Origin: Tritonibacter multivorans
GTDB taxonomy: Bacteria > Pseudomonadota > Alphaproteobacteria > Rhodobacterales > Rhodobacteraceae
Assembly: GCF_001458415.1 (NCBI RefSeq)
Contig: NZ_CYSD01000039.1
Location: 300,029 to 364,028 of the forward strand
Length of the DNA stretch: 64,000 bases
Direction of reading: 5' to 3'
The notes under the pieces were generated by a model that searched no databases, was not told where the DNA came from, and was given only the letters and a program-made list of their open reading frames with translations. Every line of letters starts with the position of its first letter. Within the stretch, counting starts at the first letter, position 1. The translations under genes were made by a program, and so were the position numbers. Shown here piece after piece: positions 18,218-27,860 of the stretch.

Positions 18218-21019
18218 ATGACTGACGCATTTGTGATTTCCAAAGCGCCCAGAGCATTCGACCCGGACCTGGCGCAGGACTTTCTTGCGCAGGCAAATGG
18301 GCTCGATCGTTCGCGGGCAGAGTTTCTGGCCGCGATTGTAGGAACCAGCCCCTATCTTTCTGGATTAATCCAAAAGGAGTATATGTGGTTAACGGGCGCT
18401 CTTGATGCGCCGCAACAGGCTTTTCACGAGATTTTGGAAGCCGTCAAAGCTTGCGCGCCTGACGATCTGCGAAGTGGCCTGCGGGAAGGAAAGCGGCGGG
18501 TTGCCCTGCTGACCGCGCTTTGTGATCTGGCGGGGTGCTGGTCCTTGGAACAGGTGACCGCAGCCCTGACCGAGTTCGCGCAATCTGCCGTTGATAAGGC
18601 CCTCAAAGCAGAGGTGGCAAAGCTGATCCGGCGTGGAAAACTGCCGGGCATGACGGAGGCGGATGTGGCGACCGCCGCCGGGCTCAGCGTGTTTGCGATG
18701 GGAAAAATGGGCGCGTTTGAGCTGAACTACTCCTCAGATATTGATCTGATCTGCCTGTTCGACGAAACCCGCTATGAGCGCGCCGATTTTGGGGAAGCGC
18801 GGCAGGGATTGGTGCGGGCGACGCGAAACATGTGCGCCACCCTCAGTGATTTGACCGGCGAAGGCTATGTGTTTCGCACCGATCTGCGCCTGCGGCCTGA
18901 CCCTTCGGTCACGCCGGTCGCTTTGGCGATGGAGGCGGCAGAGCGGTATTACGAGAGCCTGGGCCGGACGTGGGAGCGCGCGGCCTATATTAAGGCCCGC
19001 GCGTGTGCGGGCGACATCGCAGCGGGGGAGAGGTTCCTGAAAACCCTCACGCCCTTTGTGTGGCGGCGGCATTTGGATTTTGCCGCGATTGAGGATGCCC
19101 ATGCAATGCGGTTGCGTATTCGCGAAAACAAAGGCACAGGGGGCTCTGTGGCCGTGCCCGGTCATGATATGAAACTTGGCCGTGGGGGCATCCGCGAGAT
19201 CGAATTCTTTACCCAGACCCGGCAGTTGATTGCAGGCGGGCGGGATCCTGGCCTGCGGATGCGTGGCACGGTTGAAGGGCTAGCTGCCCTTGCAGAGCGT
19301 AACTGGATTGAACCAGAGACCGCCACAGCCCTGACCGACCACTATCGCCACCACCGCGAGGTCGAGCACCGCATTCAAATGGTCCATGATGCGCAGACCC
19401 ACAGGATGCCCAAATCCGAGGAGGGCCTGACGCGCGTGGCCTGTCTGATGGGGATGACCCCCGAGGATCTGTGCCGTGATATTGCGACCCGGCTGGACGC
19501 CGTGCACGCCTTGACCGAAGGGTTCTTTGCGCCGCCGGGCCTGACCCCACAGGCGCCGCGCCCGGATCTGCCCGAGACGCTGGATCGTGACGTGATTGCC
19601 CGGTGGCGCAGTTATCCTGCGTTGCGGTCGGACCGAGGTGCGCGGATTTTTGACCGGCTCAAGCCTGAACTCTTTGCCCGACTTGCCAAAACGGCAAACC
19701 CCAGCGAGACGCTTTTGTCGCTGGACGGGTTTCTCAAGGGGTTGCCTGCTGGGGTACAGCTGTTTTCCCTGTTCGAGGCCAATCCCCATCTGATCGATCT
19801 TCTGGTCGATGTCTTGGGGACCTCGCCTGCGCTGGCTGAACATCTGTCACGCAATGCGCAGGTATTTGATGCGGTTCTGACCGGCGGCTTCTTCGCCGAC
19901 TGGCCGGGGCGCGATGCGTTGCAGGCAGAGCTTGCCGCGATCCTTGCACGCGAAAGCGACTATGAACGCCAGCTGGATGCGGCCCGGGCCTGGAAAAAGG
20001 AATGGCATTTCCGCACAGGGGTGCACCATCTGCGGGGGTTGATCGACGCCGATGAAGCCGCCCGTCAGTATGCGGACCTTGCGGATGCGGTGGTCGCGTG
20101 CCTCTTGCCGGTTGTCGAAGCGCAATTTGCGGCAAAACATGGCCCCGCGCCGGGGCGCGGTGGCGTTGTTCTGGCAATGGGGTCCTTGGGGTCGGGGCGG
20201 CTCAATGCGCAATCGGATCTTGATTTGATCGTGATCTATGACCCCGAAGGCGCTGAGATGTCCGAAGGTCGCCGCCCGTTGGGTGTGCGCCCTTATTTCG
20301 CGCGGCTGACGCAGGCTTTGGTCACGGCACTGACCGCCCCCATGGCGCAGGGGCGGCTTTACGAGGTGGACATGCGGCTGCGTCCCTCGGGCAATCAGGG
20401 CCCGGTGGCGACCAGTTGGGCAAGCTTTACGCATTACCAAAAAGAAGAGGCTTGGGTGTGGGAGCATCTTGCCCTGACCCGTGCCCGGGTGGTGGCAGGC
20501 AGTCCGAGCCTTGCGCAGGACATTGAACAGTTCCGCGATGATCTGTTGGCCCGGCCGCAGGAGCGTTCAAAGATTGCCCATGATGTGTCCGAAATGCGGG
20601 GCCGTCTGGCAGCGGCCAAAACGCCGGCAGGTGTTTGGGATGGCAAAACCGGTGCCGGTCGGATGATGGATATCGAATTGATGGCACAAACCGGCAGCCT
20701 GTTGTCAGGTCGCGCAACTGGTGATGTTTATGCAGGGCTTTCCGATGCGGCCTCCGTCGGTATCCTGAGCTCGGATCAGGCAGACAGGTTGCGGGCGGCT
20801 TATCGGCTGTTGTGGTCGGTGCAAACCGCTGGCCGATTGATCGCAGGGCAGGGACTGTCGACGGTGACCGAAGGCGAAGGAGGGGCGCAGTTTTTGCTGC
20901 GCTCTGCTGGCTATGACGATCTTGCCTCCTTGCAGTCGCATCTGGAACAGACCTATGACACCTGCGCAGAGATCATTTCCGCAGCTTTGCAGCGTAATGA
21001 AGAGGGGAACCCGACGTGA
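18218..21019 (+). CDS. glnE: Glutamine synthetase adenylyltransferase/deadenylylase
   Basis: Bifunctional enzyme that adenylylates and deadenylylates glutamine synthetase in response to nitrogen status through PII. The 933-residue protein has two nucleotidyltransferase domains: the N-terminal one, GKMGAFELNYSSDIDLICLFD, is the deadenylylase half, and the C-terminal one, GSLGSGRLNAQSDLDLIVIYD, is the adenylylase half; both keep the G-x-G and DxD signatures. A helical GlnD_UR_UTase-like domain lies between and after them. ATG 18218 was chosen over TTG 18197. The last base pairs overlap the next gene as GTGA. Confidence 0.97.
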   Translation: MTDAFVISKAPRAFDPDLAQDFLAQANGLDRSRAEFLAAIVGTSPYLSGLIQKEYMWLTGALDAPQQAFHEILEAVKACAPDDLRSGLREGKRRVALLTALCDLAGCWSLEQVTAALTEFAQSAVDKALKAEVAKLIRRGKLPGMTEADVATAAGLSVFAMGKMGAFELNYSSDIDLICLFDETRYERADFGEARQGLVRATRNMCATLSDLTGEGYVFRTDLRLRPDPSVTPVALAMEAAERYYESLGRTWERAAYIKARACAGDIAAGERFLKTLTPFVWRRHLDFAAIEDAHAMRLRIRENKGTGGSVAVPGHDMKLGRGGIREIEFFTQTRQLIAGGRDPGLRMRGTVEGLAALAERNWIEPETATALTDHYRHHREVEHRIQMVHDAQTHRMPKSEEGLTRVACLMGMTPEDLCRDIATRLDAVHALTEGFFAPPGLTPQAPRPDLPETLDRDVIARWRSYPALRSDRGARIFDRLKPELFARLAKTANPSETLLSLDGFLKGLPAGVQLFSLFEANPHLIDLLVDVLGTSPALAEHLSRNAQVFDAVLTGGFFADWPGRDALQAELAAILARESDYERQLDAARAWKKEWHFRTGVHHLRGLIDADEAARQYADLADAVVACLLPVVEAQFAAKHGPAPGRGGVVLAMGSLGSGRLNAQSDLDLIVIYDPEGAEMSEGRRPLGVRPYFARLTQALVTALTAPMAQGRLYEVDMRLRPSGNQGPVATSWASFTHYQKEEAWVWEHLALTRARVVAGSPSLAQDIEQFRDDLLARPQERSKIAHDVSEMRGRLAAAKTPAGVWDGKTGAGRMMDIELMAQTGSLLSGRATGDVYAGLSDAASVGILSSDQADRLRAAYRLLWSVQTAGRLIAGQGLSTVTEGEGGAQFLLRSAGYDDLASLQSHLEQTYDTCAEIISAALQRNEEGNPT

Positions 21020-21291
21020 CCGAGGACGTGACCGAGCTTGCCAGTTATGACCCAAAGGGGCTGATCCGTGAGGCCTATCGGATCGAAGGGATCGATGACA
21101 GTCAGTGCCGCAGCATCTTTCTGGACTGGGCGCTGTCCTTGCCGGTGGATGCGGACAACAAGACGGCGATCACCGCGCTGTTGCAGGTCTACGGGGCCGA
21201 AGGGCATCCGATGAGCCAAGTGCTGCAAGAGGGGTTGAGCGCAGCAGACAAACCCAAACGCCGTGGTGGCTGGCGCAGTCGGGAGCGTTGA
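21016..21291 (+). CDS. Small conserved hypothetical protein coupled to glnE
   Basis: A 91-residue acidic-then-basic protein (YDPKGLIREAYRIEGIDDSQCRSIFLDWALSLP ... KRRGGWRSRER) with no recognised domain. Its GTG start overlaps the glnE stop by four bases, so it is translationally coupled and may act with nitrogen control, though nothing in the sequence shows how. Regular codon use and clear protein-like composition support a real gene. Predicted all-helical. Confidence 0.75.
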   Translation: MTEDVTELASYDPKGLIREAYRIEGIDDSQCRSIFLDWALSLPVDADNKTAITALLQVYGAEGHPMSQVLQEGLSAADKPKRRGGWRSRER

Positions 21292-21305
21292 TATAAGAGG
21301 GCGCC

Positions 21306-22517
21306 ATGACAGCGCCCGAACCCCAAACCCGCCCCACCGTTAAGATGAAACCCAAGTCGAACGCCCGCGCCATCCGGCACGGGTTTCCTTGGGTCTATGC
21401 AAATGAGCTGGTCACCGACCGCCGGACCAAGAAACTGGCGCCCGGCACGCTGGCGGTTCTGGTGGATGAAAACCAGGCACCGTTGGGGCTGGTCTCGGTC
21501 AACCCCGAAAGCAAAATTATCGCCCGCATGCTCGACCGCGATGTGGAGGCGCAGATCGACACCGACTGGTTCCGCGCCCGCTTGTCGCGCGCGCTGGAGC
21601 TGCGTGAATTGATGTATGACGCGCCCTTTTACCGTCTGGTCCACGCCGAATCTGACGGTCTGCCCGGTGTGATCATCGACCGCTTTGGCGCGGCCTGCGT
21701 GGTGCAGCCCAATGCCGCCTGGGCCGACGCCCATCTGGATGCGCTGACCGAAGCACTGGGCGATGTCACCGGCTGCGACGTGATCTTGAAAAACGCCTCT
21801 GGTCGGACCCGTGGACTTGAAGGCTTGGATGACGTGAACCTGACCCTGCGCGGGGATGCGCCGACAGCGCCGGTCCCCGTGGTGATGAACGGCGCGACCT
21901 ATATGGCGGACCTGACCGGCGGTCAGAAAACCGGGCTGTTCTATGACCAGCGCGACAACCACGCTTTTGCCGCCAAACTGGTGTCCGACGGCGACAAGGT
22001 GCTGGATGTGTTCTCGCATGTTGGCGGCTTTGGTCTGGCCATGCTGGCCGGTGGCGCGGGTCATGCGACCTGCGTGGATGGCTCTGCCGCAGCGCTGGAC
22101 CTGGCGGGGCAAGGGGCGGAGGCTTCTCGCTTTGGCGACCGCTTTACCGCGCGGCAAGGCGACGCGTTTGATGTGCTGACCGCCCTTGGCAGCGAGGGCG
22201 CGCAGTTTGACGTGGTGATCTGTGATCCTCCTGCCTTTGCGCCGTCAAAACAAGCGGTTGAAGCGGGTTTGCGTGCCTATGAACGTGTGGCGAAACTGGC
22301 CGCGCCCCTAGTGAAACCCGGTGGTTATTTGGGGCTGTGTTCTTGCTCGCATGCGGCAGATCTGTCCAAGTTCCGCAATGCCTCGGCGCGCGGGATCGGT
22401 AAGGGCGGGCGTCGAAGCACCATCCTGCACACAGGCTATGCCGGGGCCGACCACCCGCAGCTGCCGCAGCTGGCCGAGAGCGGTTACCTCAAGGCCGTAT
22501 TCTTCCGGCTCGACTAA
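21306..22517 (+). CDS. Class I SAM-dependent rRNA methyltransferase (RlmI-like)
   Basis: Probable 23S rRNA cytosine-C5 methyltransferase. The 403 residues show an N-terminal PUA-like domain (SNARAIRHGFPWVYANELVTD ... GTLAVLVDENQAPLGLVSVNP) and then a Rossmann methyltransferase domain: YDQRDNHAF, the SAM loop VLDVFSHVGGFGLAML, and the catalytic IV motif VVICDPPAFAPSK. This order is that of RlmI/YccW. It lies 14 bases after the glnE partner gene and one base before the PIN gene, so the four genes are probably one unit. Which cytosine it modifies is not known from sequence. Confidence 0.9.
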   Translation: MTAPEPQTRPTVKMKPKSNARAIRHGFPWVYANELVTDRRTKKLAPGTLAVLVDENQAPLGLVSVNPESKIIARMLDRDVEAQIDTDWFRARLSRALELRELMYDAPFYRLVHAESDGLPGVIIDRFGAACVVQPNAAWADAHLDALTEALGDVTGCDVILKNASGRTRGLEGLDDVNLTLRGDAPTAPVPVVMNGATYMADLTGGQKTGLFYDQRDNHAFAAKLVSDGDKVLDVFSHVGGFGLAMLAGGAGHATCVDGSAAALDLAGQGAEASRFGDRFTARQGDAFDVLTALGSEGAQFDVVICDPPAFAPSKQAVEAGLRAYERVAKLAAPLVKPGGYLGLCSCSHAADLSKFRNASARGIGKGGRRSTILHTGYAGADHPQLPQLAESGYLKAVFFRLD

Positions 22518-22518
22518 G

Positions 22519-23058
22519 ATGAAACTGCTGCTGGATACCTGCGTTCTGTACCCCACGGTCATGCGCGAGATGCTTTTGGGCGCGGCGAAACAGGGGCTTT
22601 ACACGCCCCTGTGGTCCGCGCGCATCTTGGGCGAATGGGAACGGGCAGCAGTGAAACTCGGCCCCTTGGGCGAGGCGCAGGCCAAGTCCGAGATTACCCT
22701 GTTGCGCGCCAATTGGCCCAAGGCTGAGGTCGCGGTGCACGAGGGGGTGCAAGCCCGGCTCTGGCTTCCGGATGAGGCTGACATCCATGTGCTGGCTGCG
22801 GCCATCACGGGTCACGCCGAGGCGATCGTGACGGTCAATAACAAGGACTTCCCTCGCCATACCTTGGCCGAAGAAGGCCTGGAGCGGATTGGCCCGGATC
22901 AACTGCTGTATGACCTGTGGCTCTCGTACCCCGATCAGGTTGAGGCTGTGGGCGCGGATGTGCTGTCCACCGCGCAATCCATGGGGGGCGACTGGACCAT
23001 GCGGAGCCTGCTGAAAAAGGCTCGCCTGCCGCGTATTGCCAAGGCGCTGTCGGCTTAG
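22519..23058 (+). CDS. PIN domain protein (RSP_2648 family)
   Basis: Putative Mg-dependent ribonuclease of 179 residues. The PIN fold begins [20 protein letters not shown] with the first catalytic Asp at 6; further acidic residues are in [25 protein letters not shown] and VTVNNKDFP, the spacing expected for the four-acid site. The sequence resembles the Rhodobacter family named after RSP_2648. ATG follows the methyltransferase stop by one base. No antitoxin gene is adjacent, so it is not an ordinary VapBC pair. The 3' end overlaps the convergent oxidoreductase by four bases. Confidence 0.88.
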   Translation: MKLLLDTCVLYPTVMREMLLGAAKQGLYTPLWSARILGEWERAAVKLGPLGEAQAKSEITLLRANWPKAEVAVHEGVQARLWLPDEADIHVLAAAITGHAEAIVTVNNKDFPRHTLAEEGLERIGPDQLLYDLWLSYPDQVEAVGADVLSTAQSMGGDWTMRSLLKKARLPRIAKALSA

Positions 23059-24035
23059 AAATCCCGTAGGATTTCCGCTGCAATCTCAAAGGACCGCAGC
23101 CGCGCGCTGTGGTCGTGGATCTGGCCTGTCAGGATCAGCTCATCGGGTTCAAACCGTGCCACCATCTGCTCCAGCTCTGACCGAACGGTCGAGGGACTGC
23201 CGGTGGCAGACACCGCAAGTGCTGCGTTTACACCGGGCAGCAGCTCGGGGTGGACTGCGGATGTGATTTCCTCCACGGGGGCAGGCAGTTTTCCCGGCAT
23301 CCCTAGATGCAGCCGGGCAAAGGCCTGCTGCATGGTGGTGCGCAGATATGTCCCTTCGGCGTCCGTTTCCCCGGCAAAGACATTCGCCGCCATGATCGCA
23401 TAGGGTGCATCCAGATAGGGCGAGGGGCGGAAGCTGCGGCGATAGACATCCAACGCCTGACCCAGCGCGGCGGGGGCAAAATGCGATGCAAAGGCATAGG
23501 GCAGACCAAGGCTGGCGGCCAGCTGCGCGCCATAGAGGCTGGAGCCCAGGAGCCACACCGGCACTTTTGTCCCTATGCCCGGCACGGCTTTCAGCTTGGC
23601 GTCCGGGTTGTCTTCATGCAGGTAGCCCAGAAGTTCCTGCACATCTTCGGGGAAGTTATCTGCCTCCTTGCCGCGGCGCAGGGCACGTGCGGTCAGCATA
23701 TCGGTCCCCGGCGCGCGCCCCAGCCCCAGATCAATGCGCGGGCCATAAAGTTCGGCCAATGTCCCGAACGCCTCGGCGACCATATAAGGCGCGTGATTGG
23801 GGAGCATGATCCCACCGGCGCCAACCCGCATGGTTGAGGTCACAGAGGCAATATGGCCGATCATCACCGCCGTCGCAGCGGATGCAATGCCGGGCATATT
23901 GTGATGTTCGGCCAGCCAAAACCGGTGATAGCCCCAGCCTTCGGCCTTTTGGGCCAGATCGGCGGAGTTCTTGAGCGCGGTGGCGACATCGGTGCCTTCG
24001 GGCACCGGCGCAAGGTCAAGCAGGGAAAACTTCAT
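23055..24035 (-). CDS. LLM class flavin-dependent oxidoreductase (luciferase-like)
   Basis: FMN-dependent monooxygenase family protein of 326 residues, beginning [49 protein letters not shown], the classic start of the bacterial-luciferase fold, and continuing with [39 protein letters not shown]. The substrate is unknown. ATG 24035 fits homologues; the longer frame to 24083 adds a non-conserved stretch. It stands alone on the minus strand, convergent with the PIN gene. Confidence 0.9.
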   Translation of the reverse strand: MKFSLLDLAPVPEGTDVATALKNSADLAQKAEGWGYHRFWLAEHHNMPGIASAATAVMIGHIASVTSTMRVGAGGIMLPNHAPYMVAEAFGTLAELYGPRIDLGLGRAPGTDMLTARALRRGKEADNFPEDVQELLGYLHEDNPDAKLKAVPGIGTKVPVWLLGSSLYGAQLAASLGLPYAFASHFAPAALGQALDVYRRSFRPSPYLDAPYAIMAANVFAGETDAEGTYLRTTMQQAFARLHLGMPGKLPAPVEEITSAVHPELLPGVNAALAVSATGSPSTVRSELEQMVARFEPDELILTGQIHDHSARLRSFEIAAEILRDF

Positions 24036-24099
24036 AGGGTCTCGCTTTGAACGGGGAGAGCCTGAGGTAGGGGGCAGGTCCATTGCTTACAAGGGGCGC

Positions 24100-24780
24100 T
24101 TAGCCCCATTTCGCTTCGAGCCTGCGCAGGGCGGCGACGCGGTCGTCGGTCTTTGGATGGCTCATCAACCAAGCAGGGGCCATGCCGCCGCGGCCCTGTG
24201 TCATCTCGTCGAGTTTCTCAAACAGGCTGATTTGCGGTCCAATGCCGACCCCCGCCTTTGTCAGCAAGGCGGCGGCATACTCATCCGCCTCGTATTCATC
24301 ACCGCGCGACAGCCGTGCGGCCAGAAGATTGGTCAGCAGCCCCGCAATCCACGGGCCAACAACAGGGACAAACCGCCCGATGACCATCATCATTGCGGTG
24401 CGCAGTGCGTTCTGGCCCGAGAAATCGACCATCCGCCGTTTGGCATGTCCCAGCGCCACATGACCCAGTTCATGGGCAATGACGCTGGACATTTCCTCGG
24501 CGGTGACTTCGCCTGCCTGGAATTTCCGGTAGAAACCACGGGTGATGAAGATCCGCCCGTCCGGCGCGGCGAGGCCGTTCACCGGATCAATCTCGTAGAG
24601 ATAGACCCGAATCCGCGGCAGGTCGAGCGCCGCCGCAAGCCTGTCTGTCAGGCGTTTCAGCACCGGATCCGCGAGCTCTGTTGAGCGTGCGTCGAGCTCT
24701 CGCGCCGTGCGCCAGGCCGAGATGCGGTAGGTCACAAGCCCGTAGAGCAGGGCCAGAAGGATCGGTGTCAGCTTCAACAT
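24100..24780 (-). CDS. M48 family metallopeptidase
   Basis: Zinc protease of 226 residues anchored by one N-terminal span (LTPILLALLYGLVTYRI). The zinc site is His103-Glu104-x-x-His107 in IAHELGHVALGHAKRR, and the third ligand is in SRGDEYEADEYAA. The domain is an M48/Ste24-type core without the long membrane region of HtpX. A role in membrane-protein or envelope quality control is plausible for the family; no specific substrate is indicated. It is 40 bases before the PhoD-like gene in transcription order. Confidence 0.9.
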   Translation of the reverse strand: MLKLTPILLALLYGLVTYRISAWRTARELDARSTELADPVLKRLTDRLAAALDLPRIRVYLYEIDPVNGLAAPDGRIFITRGFYRKFQAGEVTAEEMSSVIAHELGHVALGHAKRRMVDFSGQNALRTAMMMVIGRFVPVVGPWIAGLLTNLLAARLSRGDEYEADEYAAALLTKAGVGIGPQISLFEKLDEMTQGRGGMAPAWLMSHPKTDDRVAALRRLEAKWG

Positions 24781-24819
24781 AGGATTGATATGGGGCCGTT
24801 TGGCTGGTCGAGCAAGGGG

Positions 24820-26250
24820 TCAGAGCGGCAAGGCCGGGCTGGTGCCAGAAGTTTCAAACTCCCATTCCGCCTGCCAGCTGTTGTCGCGGCGGCTGACCGT
24901 GAGGTAGTTGCGCTCTGCCACATAGCGGCGCGGCTGGCCGGGGATACGGTTGATCGAAATCGGGTGGCCACGCAGCGGGCTGTCGCCCAGATGCGCCAGC
25001 ACATGCAATATGCGGGCCCACACCCGAGGCGGTGCCCGATGCGCAATGCCCGACGCCACCAGTTGGTGCAGGGTTTTGCCATTGCCCAGGGGCATTTCGC
25101 CGCGCGTTGCCAAATGGATTTCCCCGCTCAGGACGGTCACATCCTGATCCGCAGGGCGGGCGATGCGCTGCATCAGTTCCAGCATATGCTGCCAACTGTC
25201 ACGGTGCGCCCTGCTTTGCCATTGATCGCGGAGGTCGTCTTCGTATTTCTGCATGGTCGGGATCAACACCATGATCATCTCGAGGAGCGACAGGCGCGGT
25301 CCCAACAGGGGCACGGATGACATCACAAAGGTGCGCCCCGGCGCGGCGCGGTCTGCGGCCTGTTCCAGCATTTGCCAGCCGCGGATCCCCATGACCTCGC
25401 GCCGTGTACGTTCGGACCGCAAGTCCGGGCCCAGCAGGCGCAGGCCGGGCAGGGACACTTCCCAGCCAAGATGCAGCCCCGAGGCATCGAAAAATCGCGG
25501 CGGCAAATCGCCGTCGACGCAGGCGTGCTGGAACAGAAGCGCCGCATCGCGCGCCACGTCGAACAGGGCCTGGCCTACCGGAGAATAGGTGCGCGAGCGC
25601 TGCAAGCTGCCCCATCCATCACAGATGTCGTGATCGTCCCATTGCATCAGCGAGGGCACGCGGGCCATCACATGGGCGACCTCGGGGGCGCTGTAAATCG
25701 CGATATAGCGTTCGAGGAACTTTTCGCGCAGGTGGTCGCGAAGATCTGCAAGATCCGCGCGGGACGGGTCGCGCGGCAGTGTGTCGGGCCAATCGTCGCT
25801 GAGCGGGTGGCCGTGCGTGGCCTCATCCGCATAGACCTGATCGCCGCCGTGCAGCAGCAGGGACAAAGGCCTCGCCTTGTGTTGCGCGCGGAGGCGGGCC
25901 CACATGGCGTTGCGTTCTGCGCCATCGCGGTCCAGATCGCCGTGTTCTTCGCCGTTGCAGGACACATAAGCGATGTTGAGGTCGCCCGCTGGCAGCCCCG
26001 CGATGTCAAAGCGCTGATCGGCCCAGTGATAAGTTGATGGCGCGTCAGCCGGGCAGCTGAAACGGCTGCGCCAGACGGAAACATTCTGGAAACGGGCGAT
26101 TTCAACAGGTGGGAATTCTGCGCCCTCCGCCGAAATCGGGGGCGGTGCTTCGCCTATTGGAACAATAAACAGCGCCGCCAGATCCATTCTCTGGTCGGCG
26201 AGTGTGTCAAGGAACAGAAGCGGGCCAATCGGGGCGGGTAGGGTGCTCAT
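24820..26250 (-). CDS. PhoD-like alkaline phosphatase/phosphodiesterase
   Basis: Metallophosphatase-superfamily protein of about 476 residues. Metal-binding motifs in order: YVSCNGEEHGDLDR, LLLHGGDQVYADEATHG, QWDDHDICDGWGSLQRS (the GDxH/HD-type site with W-D-D-H-D), and VLSGEIHLATRG near residue 400. No signal peptide is evident in the N-terminus, unlike secreted PhoD, so it may be cytoplasmic or membrane-associated. The start is uncertain: ATG 26250 gives MSTLPAPIG, while 26301 and 26295 are also in frame; none has a strong ribosome site. The substrate cannot be named. Confidence 0.85.
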   Translation of the reverse strand: MSTLPAPIGPLLFLDTLADQRMDLAALFIVPIGEAPPPISAEGAEFPPVEIARFQNVSVWRSRFSCPADAPSTYHWADQRFDIAGLPAGDLNIAYVSCNGEEHGDLDRDGAERNAMWARLRAQHKARPLSLLLHGGDQVYADEATHGHPLSDDWPDTLPRDPSRADLADLRDHLREKFLERYIAIYSAPEVAHVMARVPSLMQWDDHDICDGWGSLQRSRTYSPVGQALFDVARDAALLFQHACVDGDLPPRFFDASGLHLGWEVSLPGLRLLGPDLRSERTRREVMGIRGWQMLEQAADRAAPGRTFVMSSVPLLGPRLSLLEMIMVLIPTMQKYEDDLRDQWQSRAHRDSWQHMLELMQRIARPADQDVTVLSGEIHLATRGEMPLGNGKTLHQLVASGIAHRAPPRVWARILHVLAHLGDSPLRGHPISINRIPGQPRRYVAERNYLTVSRRDNSWQAEWEFETSGTSPALPL

Positions 26251-26336
26251 GGCAAAAGAGCTAGGCGGCAGCGTAGCTTGGATCAAGATCGCCATGTGCA
26301 TCTGCGGTGTTTTTTAGCGCGCCGTGGTAATTTACA

Positions 26337-27521
26337 TCAGCGGGTCAGATCTTTCATCCCGCGTTCCAATCCCTCGAGCGTCATGGGCACCATTGCGCCC
26401 TCAAAGATCTCGCGGATCATGGTGATGGATTGGGTGTAGTCCCAGTATTTCTCGGGCACCGGATTGATCCAGAGGTGCGATCCCCACTGGTCCCGGGCAC
26501 GCTGCAGCCAGACCTGACCCGCTTCATCGTTCCAATGTTCGTTGGCCCCGCCGCGATAGGCGATCTCGTAAGGCGACATGGAGGCATCGCCGACAAAGAT
26601 GCATTTGTAATCGGGCCCATAGGTCCGCAGCACCTCATGGGTGGGGATCTGGGCATCCCAGCGGCGGCGGTTGTCGCGCCACACCCCTTCGTACAGGCAA
26701 TTGTGGAAGTAGAAATACTCCAGATGTTTGAATTCAGCGCGGGCGGCTGAAAACAGCTCTTCCACCACCTGAATATGCGGATCCATGGAACCGCCCACGT
26801 CGAGAAACAACAACACTTTGACGGCGTTGCGCCGTTCGGGGCGCGTCTGCACGTCCAGATAGCCATGTTCGGCGGTGGAGCGGATCGTGTTGTCGAGATC
26901 CAGCTCTTCTGCTGCCCCGTCGCGCACCCAGCGGCGCAGGCGTTTTAGCGCCACTTTGATATTACGCGTGCCCAGTTCAACATCGCCATCCAGGTTCCTG
27001 AACTCGCGTTTGTCCCAGACTTTGACAGCGCGTTGGTGGCGGCTTTCTTTCTGGCCGATCCGCACGCCTTCGGGGTTGTAGCCATAGGCGCCAAAGGGCG
27101 AGGTGCCCGCCGTGCCGATCCATTTGTTGCCACCCTGATGGCGCCCCTGCTGGTCTTTCAGACGCTCTTGCAGGGTTTCCATCAGCTTCTCAAAGCCCCC
27201 CATGGCTTCGATTTCAGCTTTTTCTTCAGGTGTCAGATGTTTTTCGGCCATCTTGCGCAGCCATTCTTCGGGGATGTCTACGGCATTGATGACCGCCTCG
27301 GCCGGAATGGCCTCCAGCCCTTCAAAGGTCGCGGCAAAGGCGCGATCAAACTTGTCGATATTGCGCTCGTCCTTGACCATGATCGCGCGGGCCAGAAAGT
27401 AGAACCCTTCGATGTCATAGGTCGCCAGCCCTGCTTTCATGCCTTCGAGAAAGGACAGGTATTCCCGCAAGGAAACGGGCACCCCACCGTTGCGCAGATT
27501 CTCGAAAAAGGGCTGGAACAT
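26337..27521 (-). CDS. VWA domain protein (CoxE/MoxR-associated type)
   Basis: A 394-residue protein whose C-terminal half is a von Willebrand A domain with the MIDAS motif DVGGSM (residues ~246-251) inside KVLLFLDVGGSMDPHIQ. The N-terminal half (PVSLREYLSFLEGMKAGLATYD) is the CoxE-like region. These proteins partner with a MoxR AAA+ ATPase as metal-dependent chaperones in cofactor or complex assembly. The MoxR gene is at 29419 in the same direction, two genes upstream in the transcript. The client here is unknown because no dehydrogenase cluster is adjacent. Confidence 0.9.
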   Translation of the reverse strand: MFQPFFENLRNGGVPVSLREYLSFLEGMKAGLATYDIEGFYFLARAIMVKDERNIDKFDRAFAATFEGLEAIPAEAVINAVDIPEEWLRKMAEKHLTPEEKAEIEAMGGFEKLMETLQERLKDQQGRHQGGNKWIGTAGTSPFGAYGYNPEGVRIGQKESRHQRAVKVWDKREFRNLDGDVELGTRNIKVALKRLRRWVRDGAAEELDLDNTIRSTAEHGYLDVQTRPERRNAVKVLLFLDVGGSMDPHIQVVEELFSAARAEFKHLEYFYFHNCLYEGVWRDNRRRWDAQIPTHEVLRTYGPDYKCIFVGDASMSPYEIAYRGGANEHWNDEAGQVWLQRARDQWGSHLWINPVPEKYWDYTQSITMIREIFEGAMVPMTLEGLERGMKDLTR

Positions 27522-27543
27522 GTGGGCTCTCCTGCGGGGCGGG

Positions 27544-27711
27544 TCAGGCCAGAAGGCGGTGAATAAGAATGGTCAGCGCAAGCCCCAAAAGCCCGCCGAT
27601 CATCGCATAGACCGCGCCGTATTGCAGCATGTCGGCCACATTGCCATTGCGTTTGCGGGCCTGAAAGGCGCCAAGGCCGCCGCCGGATAGAATGCCGAGG
27701 ATCACGAACAT
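27544..27711 (-). CDS. Small membrane protein between the VWA and DUF2927 genes
   Basis: A 55-residue frame (MFVILGILSGGGLGAFQARK ... ALTILIHRLLA) with two clear hydrophobic spans separated by a basic loop ARKRNGNVADM, typical of a small inner-membrane protein. A GAGGCAGATCCTA leader precedes the ATG; the stop lies 22 bases before the VWA gene's start. Such genes are often annotated in this family only as hypothetical. It is too short for most gene lists, but both composition and position in the operon support it. Confidence 0.65.
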   Translation of the reverse strand: MFVILGILSGGGLGAFQARKRNGNVADMLQYGAVYAMIGGLLGLALTILIHRLLA

Positions 27712-27860
27712 TAGGATCTGCCTCTGTTTTGGGGCGCACAGCCCAGAGTGTGTTTGATCAATGATATAGCGGGGGTAGGGGCGCGGGGAAAGCGCGCAGC
27801 CACGTCATGTCCTGCGTCACAGCCGCGCTTGGTCGTGGTTCGCGTTACGCAAGCCGGTGC

